DNA of 64,000 bases from CAWJPY01 sp963844865. GTDB lineage: Bacteria > Acidobacteriota > Thermoanaerobaculia > Thermoanaerobaculales > Sulfomarinibacteraceae. A program made the translations under genes and the position numbers. The notes under the pieces are model-generated. The model searched no databases. It worked only from the letters and a program-made list of their open reading frames with translations, and was not told the DNA's origin. The stretch is from positions 248,001-312,000 of the forward strand of contig CAWJPY010000001.1 of NCBI GenBank assembly GCA_963844865.1, written 5' to 3'. Below are positions 43,870 through 51,782 of this stretch, in pieces; position 1 is the first letter of the stretch; every line of letters begins with the position of its first letter.

Positions 43870-44265
43870 TCAGACCCGGCGCCGCTTGCGGGGGCGGCAA
43901 CCGTTGTGGGGGATGGGGGTGACGTCGCGGATGCTCCTGATGTCCAGCCCGCTGGCAGCGACCGCCCGGATCGCCGACTCGCGGCCCGGGCCGGGTCCCT
44001 TCACCCGCACTTCGACGCTCCGCACGCCGTGGTCCTGGGCCTGCTCGGCCGCGTTGCGGGCGGCCAGCTGCGCCGCATAGGGCGTCCCCTTGCGTGACCC
44101 CTTGTAGCCGATCCGTCCACCGGAGGACCAGCACACAGTGTTGCCGCTGGGGTCCGAGAAGGACACGATCGTGTTGTTGAATGTGGCGTGGATGTGGGCC
44201 ACGGCGTGGGGGATGTTCTTGCGTTCCCGCCGGGTCCTGCGCGTACTCTTGCGTTCCTTGGCCAT
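43870..44265 (-). CDS. rpsK: 30S ribosomal protein uS11
   Basis: 131 residues. Platform protein of the small subunit. The core pattern is AHIHATFNNTIVSFSDPSGN, then GRIGYKGSRKGTPYAAQLAA, and the end DVTPIPHNGCRPRKRRRV is canonical. The N-terminus is a short basic tail. It lies between rpsM (12 bases upstream) and rpsD. Confidence 0.98.
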   Translation of the reverse strand: MAKERKSTRRTRRERKNIPHAVAHIHATFNNTIVSFSDPSGNTVCWSSGGRIGYKGSRKGTPYAAQLAARNAAEQAQDHGVRSVEVRVKGPGPGRESAIRAVAASGLDIRSIRDVTPIPHNGCRPRKRRRV

Positions 44266-44277
44266 AGCTGCTCCCGC

Positions 44278-44661
44278 CTACTTCTTTCCGACTTTCTTCT
44301 TGCCTGCAACGGCCTGACGCCGCGGGCCCTTGCGGGTCCGAGCGTTGGTGTGGGTCCGTTGGCCGCGTACCGGCAGGTTGCGCCGATGGCGGGCGCCCCG
44401 GTAGCTGCCGATCTCGATCAGCCGCTTGATGTTCATGGCGACCTCCTTGCGGAGGTCTCCCTCGACCTTGCCCTCTTCCTGGATCACGCGTTGCAGGCGC
44501 AGGATCTCGTCCTCGGACAGGTCCTTCACCTTGATCGCCTGGTCCACGTTGGCCCGGTCCAGGATGGCGCGGGCGCGCGAGCGCCCGATGCCGTAGATGT
44601 AGGTCAGACCGATCTCGACGCTCTTGGTCGAGGGCAGCTCCACACCAGCGATTCGTGCCAT
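44278..44661 (-). CDS. rpsM: 30S ribosomal protein uS13
   Basis: 127 residues. Head protein contacting the large subunit and P-site tRNA. MARIAGVELPSTKSVEIGLTYIYGIG and the helix-two-turn-helix RARAILDRANVD, then RHRRNLPVRGQRTHTNARTRKG are all standard. The C-terminal tail is lysine-rich (GKKKVGKK), as usual. It follows rpmJ by 12 bases in the alpha operon. Confidence 0.98.
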   Translation of the reverse strand: MARIAGVELPSTKSVEIGLTYIYGIGRSRARAILDRANVDQAIKVKDLSEDEILRLQRVIQEEGKVEGDLRKEVAMNIKRLIEIGSYRGARHRRNLPVRGQRTHTNARTRKGPRRQAVAGKKKVGKK

Positions 44662-44673
44662 GCCTCGCTCCCC

Positions 44674-44787
44674 TTATCCTTGGCGCTGCTTGTGCTTGGG
44701 GTTGTCACAGATCACCCTGACCACCCCGTTGCGGCGCACGATCTTGCACTTGGCGCACATCTTCTTGACTGACGGACGAACTTTCAT
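44674..44787 (-). CDS. rpmJ: 50S ribosomal protein bL36 (zinc-binding form)
   Basis: 37 residues, below the usual size cutoff for gene calls. MKVRPSVKKMCAKCKIVRRN followed by GVVRVICDNPKHKQRQG gives the full zinc set Cys11, Cys14, Cys27 and His32. The start at 44787 is the only ATG that fits the family. It lies between infA and rpsM, the normal order. Confidence 0.97.
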   Translation of the reverse strand: MKVRPSVKKMCAKCKIVRRNGVVRVICDNPKHKQRQG

Positions 44788-44798
44788 CGCCGCCCTCC

Positions 44799-45017
44799 CT
44801 ACTTGTAGCGATAGGTGATGCGTCCCCGCGTCAGATCGTACGGAGAGAGCTCCACCAGTACCTTGTCGCCCGGAAGAATGCGGATGAAGTGCTTGCGCAT
44901 CTTTCCCGAGATGTGCGCGAGCACCTCGTGACCGTTCTCGAGCTCGACCCGGAACATGGCGTTCGGGAGCGGCTCGATCACCGTTGCCACCACCTCGATG
45001 GCTTCTTCCTTGGGCAT
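44799..45017 (-). CDS. infA: translation initiation factor IF-1
   Basis: 72 residues, an OB-fold protein binding the A site during initiation. FRVELENGHEVLAHISGKMR, then ILPGDKVLVELSPYDLTRGRITYRYK are diagnostic. The ATG at 45017 is preferred over a GTG one codon earlier because GAGGAG sits five bases before it. The ATG overlaps the map stop (TGATG). The secY-adk-map-infA order is classical. Confidence 0.97.
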   Translation of the reverse strand: MPKEEAIEVVATVIEPLPNAMFRVELENGHEVLAHISGKMRKHFIRILPGDKVLVELSPYDLTRGRITYRYK

Positions 45018-45775
45018 CACGACTCCTCATCGATGCCGAGCACCCGGTGGCCGGCAGCCGTAACTGCCACCGAGAACTCGAAATGGGCCGCGAGTTTACC
45101 GTCTTCGGTCCTCGCTGTCCAGCCGTCGTTGTCGATCCGAACCCGCCAGCTGGACTCGGTGATCATGGGCTCGATGGCGATCACCAGCCCCGGCTTCATG
45201 GCGTGTCCGTGGCCGGACGACCCGTAGTTCGGGATTTGCGGATCCTCATGGAGGGAACGGCCGACGCCGTGACCCACGAAGTCGCGGACGACGCCGAAGC
45301 CCGCGCCCTCGGCACGACTCTGGACCGCCGCTCCGATGTCTCCGAGGCGGTTGCCCGGCGCCACCGTCTCGACGGCATCCTCGAGGCACTTCCGGGTCAC
45401 CTCGATCAGGCGCCCGGCCACGGGCCGCACCTCGCCGATGGCGAAGGTGATGGCGGCGTCACCGAAGAACCCGTCGTAGAGCACTCCGCAGTCGATGCTG
45501 ACGAGGTCACCCTCCTCGAGACGGGCGTCGCGGCTGGGGATGCCGTGCACGATCACGTCATTGATGGACGTGCACAGGGTGGCCGGATACCCGCGGTAGC
45601 CCTTGAAGGCCGGCGTGCCTCCCTCGGCCAGGATGAGCTCCTCGGCCAAGACGTCCAGCTCGTGGGTGGTGACGCCTGGGGCCGCCGCGCCCTTCACCTC
45701 GCGCAAAGCGCGGTGGACGAGACGGTTCGCCTGGTCCATGACGTCCACCTCGGTGGGTGACTTCAGGATGATCAT
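45017..45775 (-). CDS. map: methionine aminopeptidase type I
   Basis: 252 residues. Removes N-terminal methionine from nascent proteins. The five metal ligands are visible: SIDCGVLYDGFFGDAA (two Asp), VGHGVG (His), IAIEPM (Glu) and HFEFSV (Glu). The His in VIVHGIPS positions the substrate. The frame extends upstream through adk, but the ATG at 45775 (MIILKSPTEV) is the standard start and overlaps the adk stop by 4 bases. Confidence 0.97.
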   Translation of the reverse strand: MIILKSPTEVDVMDQANRLVHRALREVKGAAAPGVTTHELDVLAEELILAEGGTPAFKGYRGYPATLCTSINDVIVHGIPSRDARLEEGDLVSIDCGVLYDGFFGDAAITFAIGEVRPVAGRLIEVTRKCLEDAVETVAPGNRLGDIGAAVQSRAEGAGFGVVRDFVGHGVGRSLHEDPQIPNYGSSGHGHAMKPGLVIAIEPMITESSWRVRIDNDGWTARTEDGKLAAHFEFSVAVTAAGHRVLGIDEES

Positions 45776-46386
45776 GCGCCCACCGGAGCGCCGACCGTCT
45801 GCATGAGCGTCTCGCTGACGTCCTCCACAGCGCGATTCCCGTCGATCTTCAGCAACAGGCCCCGGTTGGCGTAGAGCTCGACGAGCGCAGGGGCGTTCTC
45901 TCTCCACACGCGGACGCGCTCCTCGACGACCGCTGGCCAGCTCTCCCCGGAGGCCGGCGTCGCGTCGGGCACGGCGGGCGGACCTGCCGCCACGAGCCGT
46001 TGCGCGCCCACCTGGTCCGGCACCTCGATGAGCAAGACCCGCTCGATGGTGCGTCCGAGCTCGGCCAGGATGCCGTCCAGCAGCGCGGTCTGGGCGGCGG
46101 TGCGGGGGTAGCCGTCGAGAATGAAGCCGCGAGCACAATCGTCGCGGTCCAGGCGCTCGAGGATGAGCCCCGCCAACACCCGGTCCGGCACGAGCTCGCC
46201 GCGCCCGATGCGTTCCTGAGCCTGCCTCCCGATGATCGTGCCGCGCCCGATCTCTGAGCGCAGCATCTGATGGGTGGAGACGTGGGGCACGCTGTAGCTC
46301 TGGGCGAGCACCCCGGCCTGGGTGCTCTTGCCGGAGCCCGGGCCGCCCAGCAGCACCAGGTTGAGGCTCGAGTAGGTGGCCGTCAC
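45772..46386 (-). CDS. adk: adenylate kinase-like protein with atypical LID region
   Basis: 204 residues, GTG start, overlapping secY by 4 bases and map by 4. The P-loop GGPGSGKST (14-22), the AMP-binding region with LRSEIGRGTIIG, and FILDGYPRT are intact. The LID segment is unusual. After VPDQVGAQRLV, where the first LID arginine is kept, the second arginine is replaced (AAGPP). The R-x-D-D motif that normally follows the LID is absent, replaced by SGESWPAVVEERVRVW. A zinc-type or long LID is also missing. Position in the spc operon argues for the housekeeping enzyme, but catalytic competence is uncertain. Confidence 0.85.
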   Translation of the reverse strand: MTATYSSLNLVLLGGPGSGKSTQAGVLAQSYSVPHVSTHQMLRSEIGRGTIIGRQAQERIGRGELVPDRVLAGLILERLDRDDCARGFILDGYPRTAAQTALLDGILAELGRTIERVLLIEVPDQVGAQRLVAAGPPAVPDATPASGESWPAVVEERVRVWRENAPALVELYANRGLLLKIDGNRAVEDVSETLMQTVGAPVGA

Positions 46387-47771
46387 GCACGCCTCCCGCG
46401 CAAGCGGCCCCGGCGCATGAAGCCCTCATAGTGGCGCATCACGAGCTGCGACTCGATCTGCTGCACGGTGTCCATGGCGACGCCGACCACGATCAGGAGC
46501 GAGGTGCCGCCGAAGTAGAACTTGACGCCCAGGCCCTGGGTGAACCAGGTGGGAAGCACGGCGTCCAGAGTCGGCCCCACCACCGGGATCGTCGCCACCT
46601 TGAAGCCCGCGATCAGGATCTCCGGCAGGATCGCCACCAACGCCAGGTAGATGGAGCCCACCAGGGTGATCCGGGTCAGGATCTTGTCGATGAACTCGGC
46701 GGTCCGCTTGCCGGGCCTGATGCCCGGGATGAAGCCGCCGTACTTGCGCATGTTGTCGGCCGTGTCCTCGGGGTTGAAGATGATCGACGTGTAGAAGTAG
46801 CAGAAGAAGATGATGGCTGAGAAGTAGACCAGGTTGTAGAGCGGCTCGCCCCAGGCCAGGGCCTCGGTGATGCGCTGCAGCCAGCGGTTCTCCACGATCT
46901 GGCCCAGGGTCTGGGGGAAGGACATGATGGAGGCGGCGAAGATGACCGGAATGACGCCCCCGGTGTTCAGGCGGAGGGGCAGGTAGGTGCTCTGACCGCC
47001 GTACACCCGCCGTCCCACGACGCGCTTGGCGTACTGGATCGGAATGCGCCGTTGCGCGCGTTCCATGTACACGATGGCCGCCACCACCGCCACCATGAAC
47101 ACGACCAGGATCACGACCGTGAGGATGGACAGACTGCCGGTCTGGACGTCGGTGACGGTCTTCAGGATGGCCGCCGGCAGGCCGACCACGATGCCGGCGA
47201 AGATGATCAGGGAAATGCCGTTGCCGACGCCTCGCTCCGAGATCTGCTCGCCGAGCCACATGACGAAGGCGGTGCCGGTGGTCAGGGTGAGCACGGTGAG
47301 CAGACGGAAGCCCCAACCGTGCAGGTCCTCCGGGACCAGGGGCGCCCCGCCCGGGGAGGTCTGACGCTCCAGGAAGAAGGAGATGCCCAGGGACTGGATC
47401 ACCGACAGCACGACGGTTCCGTACCGGGTGTACTGGGTGATCTTCCGCCGCCCCAGCTCGCCCTCCTTGGAGAGCTTCTCCAGGTAGGGCCAGACCACCG
47501 TCAGGAGCTGGAGGATGATCGACGCCGAGATGTAGGGCATGATCCCCAGGGCGAAGATGGTCATCCGCCCCAACGCCCCGCCTGAGAACAGGTTCAGGAA
47601 GCCCAGCACGGTGCCCTGGGCAGCCTGGAAGAACTCCTGGAGGGCCACCGGATCCACGCCCGGGATCGGGATGTGGGCGCCGATCCGGTACACCGCCAGG
47701 AGGGCGAAGGTGAACACCACCCGCTTGCGCAGGTCCGGGATCGCGAAGATGTTCCTGAAGCTCTCGATCAC
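46383..47771 (-). CDS. secY: Sec translocon channel subunit SecY
   Basis: 462 residues with ten membrane helices. Signatures include YRIGAHIPIPGVDP near the N-terminus, the plug region GFLNLFSGGALGRMTIFALGIMPYISASI, LGEQISERGVGNGISLIIF, and the cytoplasmic loop 6 RRIPIQYAKRVVG. It forms the protein-conducting channel with SecE and SecG. It overlaps rplO by 4 bases and adk by 4, so it is translationally coupled within the spc operon. Confidence 0.98.
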   Translation of the reverse strand: MIESFRNIFAIPDLRKRVVFTFALLAVYRIGAHIPIPGVDPVALQEFFQAAQGTVLGFLNLFSGGALGRMTIFALGIMPYISASIILQLLTVVWPYLEKLSKEGELGRRKITQYTRYGTVVLSVIQSLGISFFLERQTSPGGAPLVPEDLHGWGFRLLTVLTLTTGTAFVMWLGEQISERGVGNGISLIIFAGIVVGLPAAILKTVTDVQTGSLSILTVVILVVFMVAVVAAIVYMERAQRRIPIQYAKRVVGRRVYGGQSTYLPLRLNTGGVIPVIFAASIMSFPQTLGQIVENRWLQRITEALAWGEPLYNLVYFSAIIFFCYFYTSIIFNPEDTADNMRKYGGFIPGIRPGKRTAEFIDKILTRITLVGSIYLALVAILPEILIAGFKVATIPVVGPTLDAVLPTWFTQGLGVKFYFGGTSLLIVVGVAMDTVQQIESQLVMRHYEGFMRRGRLRGRRA

Positions 47772-48223
47772 GGCTCCACCACCATGCAGCTGCCACCGGC
47801 GCCCTCGATGCGCTCCCGCGCAGTCGCCGAGAAGGCGTGCGCCTGGACGCTCAGCTTTTTCGTGAGCTCACCGGTCGCCAGGATCTTCACCGGCCCGCCG
47901 GAGCGCGAGATCAGACCCCTGGATTCCATGGCGTCTGGCGAGACCTCGTCCCCTTCGGAGAACACCCGCTCCAGGTCACGCAGGTTGACCACCTGGTGGG
48001 AAACCCGGAAGTTGTTGGTGAACCCCCGCTTGGGGATCCGACGCGTGAGAGGCATCTGGCCGCCCTCGAAACCGAAGCGGCGGGAGTACCCGCTACGCGA
48101 CTTCTGCCCCTTGTGACCCTTGCCCGCGGTCTTGCCCTTGCCCGAGCCCGGTCCGCGGCCGACGCGCTGCCGGGTCCGCGTGGCTCCGGGGGCGGGACGC
48201 AGCTCGTCCAGCTCGATGCTCAC
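47768..48223 (-). CDS. rplO: 50S ribosomal protein uL15
   Basis: 151 residues, late-assembly large-subunit protein. LDELRPAPGATRTRQRVGRGPGSGKGKTAGKGHKGQKSR-type N-terminal Gly/Lys region, then RRFGFEGGQMPLTRRIPKRGF, are standard. The C-terminal AHAFSATARERIEGAGG is the usual ending helix. It overlaps rpmD and secY by 4 bases each. Confidence 0.98.
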   Translation of the reverse strand: MSIELDELRPAPGATRTRQRVGRGPGSGKGKTAGKGHKGQKSRSGYSRRFGFEGGQMPLTRRIPKRGFTNNFRVSHQVVNLRDLERVFSEGDEVSPDAMESRGLISRSGGPVKILATGELTKKLSVQAHAFSATARERIEGAGGSCMVVEP

Positions 48224-48780
48224 GTCGTCACCTCCTCAACCTTCACCAGGTGGGCGACCTTGGTCACCATGCCACGGGTGCACTCGTCATCGGGTCGGGT
48301 GACCGTCCGGCCGATCCGACCGAGGCCCAGCCCCCGCAGCACCCGCCGCTGCGGTTGCGCATAGCCGATCTGGGAGCGCACCTGGGTGATACGGATCAGG
48401 CCGCCCTTCGTGGCCTTGGACTTCTTGGCCCTGGACGCCTTCCCGGCGGGCGCCGACTTGTCATCCGCGGTGGTCTTCGCCGCCGCGGTTTCTGCGGTCG
48501 ACGCAGACTTCTTCGCCGGGGCCTTCTCCGCCTTGGCATCGGTCTTCTTGGCGGTGGCCGCCGCCTTCTTGGCGGTCGCCGTCTTCTTGGTCGTGGCCGT
48601 CGCCTTCTTGGCGGTCGTCGCCTTCTTGGCGGTCGTCGCCTTCTTGGGAGCGCCCGTCTTCTTGGCGGCCGTGTCCTTCTTGGCGGTCGCCGCCTTCTTG
48701 GCAGCCGGAGCGGACTCCTTGCCGGTCTTGGCCTCGGCGGCGGCCTCGCCCTGACTCTTCTTGGTGCTGTCGGCCGTCAT
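48220..48780 (-). CDS. rpmD: 50S ribosomal protein uL30 with long histone-H1-like N-terminal extension
   Basis: 186 residues against about 60 for normal uL30. The C-terminal 57 residues (128-184) are a complete uL30: GLIRITQVRSQIGY, RRVLRGLGLGRIGRTV, then GMVTKVAHLVKVEEV. Residues 1-126 are Lys/Ala/Thr-rich, with Lys-Lys doublets at 28, 34, 40, 46, 52, 58, 65, 71 and 78, a six- to seven-residue period like histone H1 tails, and an Asp/Glu-containing joint. There is no ATG, GTG or TTG between the extension and the domain, and the start overlaps the rpsE stop by 4 bases. The extension must therefore be translated. Confidence 0.93.
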   Translation of the reverse strand: MTADSTKKSQGEAAAEAKTGKESAPAAKKAATAKKDTAAKKTGAPKKATTAKKATTAKKATATTKKTATAKKAAATAKKTDAKAEKAPAKKSASTAETAAAKTTADDKSAPAGKASRAKKSKATKGGLIRITQVRSQIGYAQPQRRVLRGLGLGRIGRTVTRPDDECTRGMVTKVAHLVKVEEVTT

Positions 48781-49348
48781 GACGCCTCTGCCTCCTCTGG
48801 AGTGGCGGCGCTCTCCCGCCGTCCGTCGTCCGTCGCCGCGTCGGTGTCGCCGCTCGCACCCTCAGCTGCCGTAGCCGCCTCGGCGCCGCGGAGGCGCCGG
48901 ACCTGGTCCTGGGTCATGAGCCGGGCGATGGCGTCGAAGGTGGCCCGGACCACGTTGAAGGGATTGCGGCTGCCCACGATCTTGGTGAGCACATCGGCAA
49001 CTCCCGCCGACTCCATCACCGCCCGCACCCCGCCGCCGGCGATCACGCCGGTGCCGGGGAAGCGGGGCGGAGCAGCACCCGGGTCGCGCCCCAGCGGCCC
49101 CACACCGTGTGCGGCACGGTGCCACCGACCATCGGCACCCGCACCTGCTCCTTCTTGGCCTGCTCCGACGCCTTCTGGATGGCGGGGGGGACCTCACGCG
49201 CCTTGCCGGTGCCGTAGCCGACGTTGCCTGCCCCATCCCCGGCCACCACGACCGCCGAGAAGGAGAAGTTCTTGCCGCCCTTCACCACCTTGGCGACGCG
49301 GTTGATGTGGACTACGGTTTCGGTGAGCTCGGTCTCGCGGTTCATCAT
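48777..49348 (-). CDS. rpsE: 30S ribosomal protein uS5, printed frame broken by one missing base
   Basis: The N-terminal frame gives VVHINRVAKVVKGGKNFSFSAVVVAGDG and VGYGTGKAREVPPAI, ending prematurely in LRPASPAPA. The C-terminal frame gives GTGVIAGGGVRAVMESAGV and continues to 48777. One extra C in the run of four at 49056-49059 (G on the plus strand) gives the family sequence PASPGTGVIAGG without interruption. The restored protein is 190 residues, with an acidic tail of about 35. An essential protein cannot be lost, so the gap is almost certainly a sequence error. The neighbours rplR and rpmD are in normal order. Confidence 0.93.
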
Positions 49349-49358
49349 GCTGCTATCC

Positions 49359-49727
49359 CTACACGCGGAGACCCGCTTCGCGGGCCCCCTCGGCGATGGC
49401 GCGGATCACGCCGTGATACCTGAATCCGCCGCGGTCGAACACGACACTGGCGATGCCCTTCTCCTTGGCTCGCCCGGCGATCACCTCGCCGAGGCGCTTG
49501 GCCGCCGCGAGGTTCGCGGTCGAGCTCAGGCCGCCCGCCATCTCCTGCTCCAGGGTCGAGGCCGACACCACGGTGGTCCCACGCTCGTCGTCGATGACCT
49601 GGGCATAGAGGTGACGGAGGCTGCGGAACACGGCCAGCCGCGGCCTGGAGTCGGTGCCCCGCACCACCTTGCGGTAGCGCTGTCTGATGCGCTGCCGACG
49701 CTGCTTGCGATCTGCGATCCGGGTCAT
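49359..49727 (-). CDS. rplR: 50S ribosomal protein uL18
   Basis: 122 residues, 5S-rRNA-binding protein. RKQRRQRIRQRYRKVVRGT, then RPRLAVFRSLRHLYAQVIDD and VVFDRGGFRYHGVIRAIAEGAREAGL are canonical. It overlaps rplF by 4 bases and is followed 10 bases later by rpsE. Confidence 0.98.
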   Translation of the reverse strand: MTRIADRKQRRQRIRQRYRKVVRGTDSRPRLAVFRSLRHLYAQVIDDERGTTVVSASTLEQEMAGGLSSTANLAAAKRLGEVIAGRAKEKGIASVVFDRGGFRYHGVIRAIAEGAREAGLRV

Positions 49728-50269
49728 GCGGTTGCTCCTTGCTTACCGGCCTTGATGCGGATCCGCTCACCTGCGTAGCGGACTCCCTTGCCCTTGTAGG
49801 GCTCGGGCGGACGCAGGGCGCGGATGTCCGCGGCCACCTGGCCCACCTGCTGGCGGTCGTTCCCGATCACCGTCACCCGGTTGGCCTTCGCGTCGACCTC
49901 GATGTCGATGCCCTCCGGGATCTTGAAATCGATGGGGTGGGAGTACCCGAGGCTGAAGAGCACCGAGGCATCCCGCTTCTCTGCCCGGTAACCGATGCCA
50001 ACGATCTCGAGCTCCTTGCGCCAGCCCTGGGAAACACCGGTGGTGGCATTGGCCAACAGGGCTCGGTTGAGGCCGTGATAGGACCTGATTTGGCGCTCGT
50101 CGTTGGCCCGCTCCAACACCAGATTGCCGTCCTGCACCTGGGCGCTCACTCCGGGCAGCAGGGCGACGGCGAGCTGGCCGCGCGGCCCCTTCACCTCCAC
50201 CGCCCCGTCGCCGACCCTCACGTCGACCCCCTGCGGGATCGGGATGGGCTTCTTGCCGATGCGTGACAT
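49724..50269 (-). CDS. rplF: 50S ribosomal protein uL6
   Basis: 181 residues, binds near the factor-binding site. MSRIGKKPIPIPQGVDVRV at the start and the C-terminal signature RPPEPYKGKGVRYAGERI. An upstream extension of the frame to 50368 is not family-like, so the ATG at 50269 with GGAGGAACC upstream is used. It follows rpsH by 28 bases. Confidence 0.98.
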   Translation of the reverse strand: MSRIGKKPIPIPQGVDVRVGDGAVEVKGPRGQLAVALLPGVSAQVQDGNLVLERANDERQIRSYHGLNRALLANATTGVSQGWRKELEIVGIGYRAEKRDASVLFSLGYSHPIDFKIPEGIDIEVDAKANRVTVIGNDRQQVGQVAADIRALRPPEPYKGKGVRYAGERIRIKAGKQGATA

Positions 50270-50297
50270 GGTTCCTCCTACTCCTCGCCCGGTCCGC

Positions 50298-50696
50298 CTA
50301 CCAGATCTCGCACAGGACCTCGCCACCGACACGCAGGCTGCGCGCCTGGACGTCGGTGACCACCCCACGGTTGGTGGAGATCACGGCGACGCCGAGCCCG
50401 CTGCGCACGCTGGGCAGCTCGTCCACACCCCGGTACACCCTCCGGCCCGGGGTGGAGATCCGTCGCATGCCGTGGATGGCCGGCTCGCCGTCCTCGGCGT
50501 ACTTCAGGTAGATGCGGATCAGGCCCTGCGGGCCCTCGTCGAGCATCTTGAAGGTGCGGATGAAGCCCTCCTGCTTGAGGATCTTGGCGATCTCGAGCTT
50601 CATCTTGGAGGCCGGCACATCGGTCCGGTCGTGGCGCACCGTGGTGGCGTTCCTGATACGCACCATCATGTCGGAAATCGGGTCCGTGATGCTCAT
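50298..50696 (-). CDS. rpsH: 30S ribosomal protein uS8
   Basis: 132 residues, 16S central-domain binder and repressor of the spc operon in E. coli. ITDPISDMMVRIRNATTV at the start, then RRISTPGRRVYRG and GLGVAVISTNRGVVTDVQARSLRVGGEVLCEIW, are standard. It lies 10 bases downstream of rpsN. Confidence 0.98.
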   Translation of the reverse strand: MSITDPISDMMVRIRNATTVRHDRTDVPASKMKLEIAKILKQEGFIRTFKMLDEGPQGLIRIYLKYAEDGEPAIHGMRRISTPGRRVYRGVDELPSVRSGLGVAVISTNRGVVTDVQARSLRVGGEVLCEIW

Positions 50697-50706
50697 GGTG
50701 CCGCCC

Positions 50707-50892
50707 TCACCAGCTGGCCTTCGTCACGCCCGGGAGGAAGCCCTCCAGGGCGAGCTGACGGAAGCAGATCCGGCACAGCTGGAACTTGCGCATGTACCCG
50801 CGGGAGCGGCCGCACCGCCGGCACCGATTCCGCTGCCGGACACTGAACTTCGGCTTCCTCAGGCTCTTGGCGATCTGCGACTTGCGTGCCAC
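50707..50892 (-). CDS. rpsN: 30S ribosomal protein uS14 type Z (zinc-binding)
   Basis: 61 residues with GTG start preceded by GGAGGAG. The zinc ligands are Cys24, Cys27, Cys40 and Cys43 (CRRC and CRIC), and FRQLALEGFLPGVTKASW is the canonical end. This is the short zinc form. The ORF upstream reads into rplE and is ignored. Confidence 0.97.
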   Translation of the reverse strand: MARKSQIAKSLRKPKFSVRQRNRCRRCGRSRGYMRKFQLCRICFRQLALEGFLPGVTKASW

Positions 50893-50900
50893 GTCTCCTC

Positions 50901-51443
50901 CTAGCTGTGCTGAAACGGCATGCCCAGGGCGGCCAGGAGCGCGAGCGCCTGGTCGTCGGTGGGTGCCGAGGTGGTGATGGTGATGTTCATGCCGACGGTC
51001 CCCTCGACCTTCTGGTAGTCCACCTCGGGGAACACCAGGATGTCGCGGATCCCCAGGGTGTAGTTGCCGCGGCCGTCGAAGGCGTTGGCGCTCACCCCGC
51101 GAAAGTCCCGCACCCGGGGCAACCCGATGGCGATGAGGCGATCCAGGAACTCCCACATGCGTTCCCGCCTCAGGGTCACCTTGGCGCCCACGGGCATGCC
51201 TTCGCGGAGCTTGAACGCCGCGATCGACTTGCGCGCGCGCCGCACCGTGGGCTTCTGGCCGGTGATGTTGGCGAGCTGCTCCATCACCATGTCCAGCAGC
51301 TTGGCGTTGCGCGACGCCTCACCGATTCCCACGTTGCAGACGATCTTCTCGATCCTCGGCACCTGCATGGGGTTGGTGATCCCGAACTGGCTCGCCAGCC
51401 GCGGGGCCACCTCGTCCTTGTACTTTGCGAGCAAGCGCGCCAT
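50901..51443 (-). CDS. rplE: 50S ribosomal protein uL5
   Basis: 180 residues, 5S-rRNA-binding protein contacting P-site tRNA. QFGITNPMQVPRIEKIVCNVGIGEA, then GQKPTVRRARKSIAAFKLREG and VGMNITITTSAPTDDQALALLAALG are typical. It starts 12 bases after rplX and is followed 8 bases later by rpsN. Confidence 0.98.
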   Translation of the reverse strand: MARLLAKYKDEVAPRLASQFGITNPMQVPRIEKIVCNVGIGEASRNAKLLDMVMEQLANITGQKPTVRRARKSIAAFKLREGMPVGAKVTLRRERMWEFLDRLIAIGLPRVRDFRGVSANAFDGRGNYTLGIRDILVFPEVDYQKVEGTVGMNITITTSAPTDDQALALLAALGMPFQHS

Positions 51444-51455
51444 CGTCCCTCCTAC

Positions 51456-51773
51456 CTATCGGTCGAGAATCGCGCCGTCGACCTTGGCCACCCGGACCTT
51501 GGTGCCGTCCTCGAGGATCCGATACCCGACCCTGGAGCGGCGACCACTGTCCGGCGACACCACCATCACGTTGGATACGTGGAGGGGCGCCTCCCGCTCC
51601 ACGATCCCGCCCTGAACACGTTGCTGCGGGTTGGGACGGGTGTGGCGCTTGATCATGTTCACGCCCTCCACCACCAACCGCTCCCGATCTCTGTCCACGC
51701 GTAGCACCCTGCCGCGGCGACCGGCGTCCTTGCCGGTGATGACCTCGACGGTGTCCCCCTTCTTGATCTTCAT
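51456..51773 (-). CDS. rplX: 50S ribosomal protein uL24
   Basis: 105 residues, assembly initiator of the large subunit. KKGDTVEVITGKDAGRRGRVL is the KOW motif, followed by VEGVNMIKRHTRPNPQQRVQGG and IVEREAPLHVSNVMVV. It lies 9 bases after rplN. Confidence 0.98.
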   Translation of the reverse strand: MKIKKGDTVEVITGKDAGRRGRVLRVDRDRERLVVEGVNMIKRHTRPNPQQRVQGGIVEREAPLHVSNVMVVSPDSGRRSRVGYRILEDGTKVRVAKVDGAILDR

Positions 51774-51782
51774 CGCCGTCTC

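Noticed and set aside
48386..48754. Ala/Val/Phe-rich plus-strand frame opposite the uL30 extension
   Set aside because: It is the complement of the Lys/Ala codons; the minus-strand frame is fixed by the uL30 domain and the rpsE overlap.
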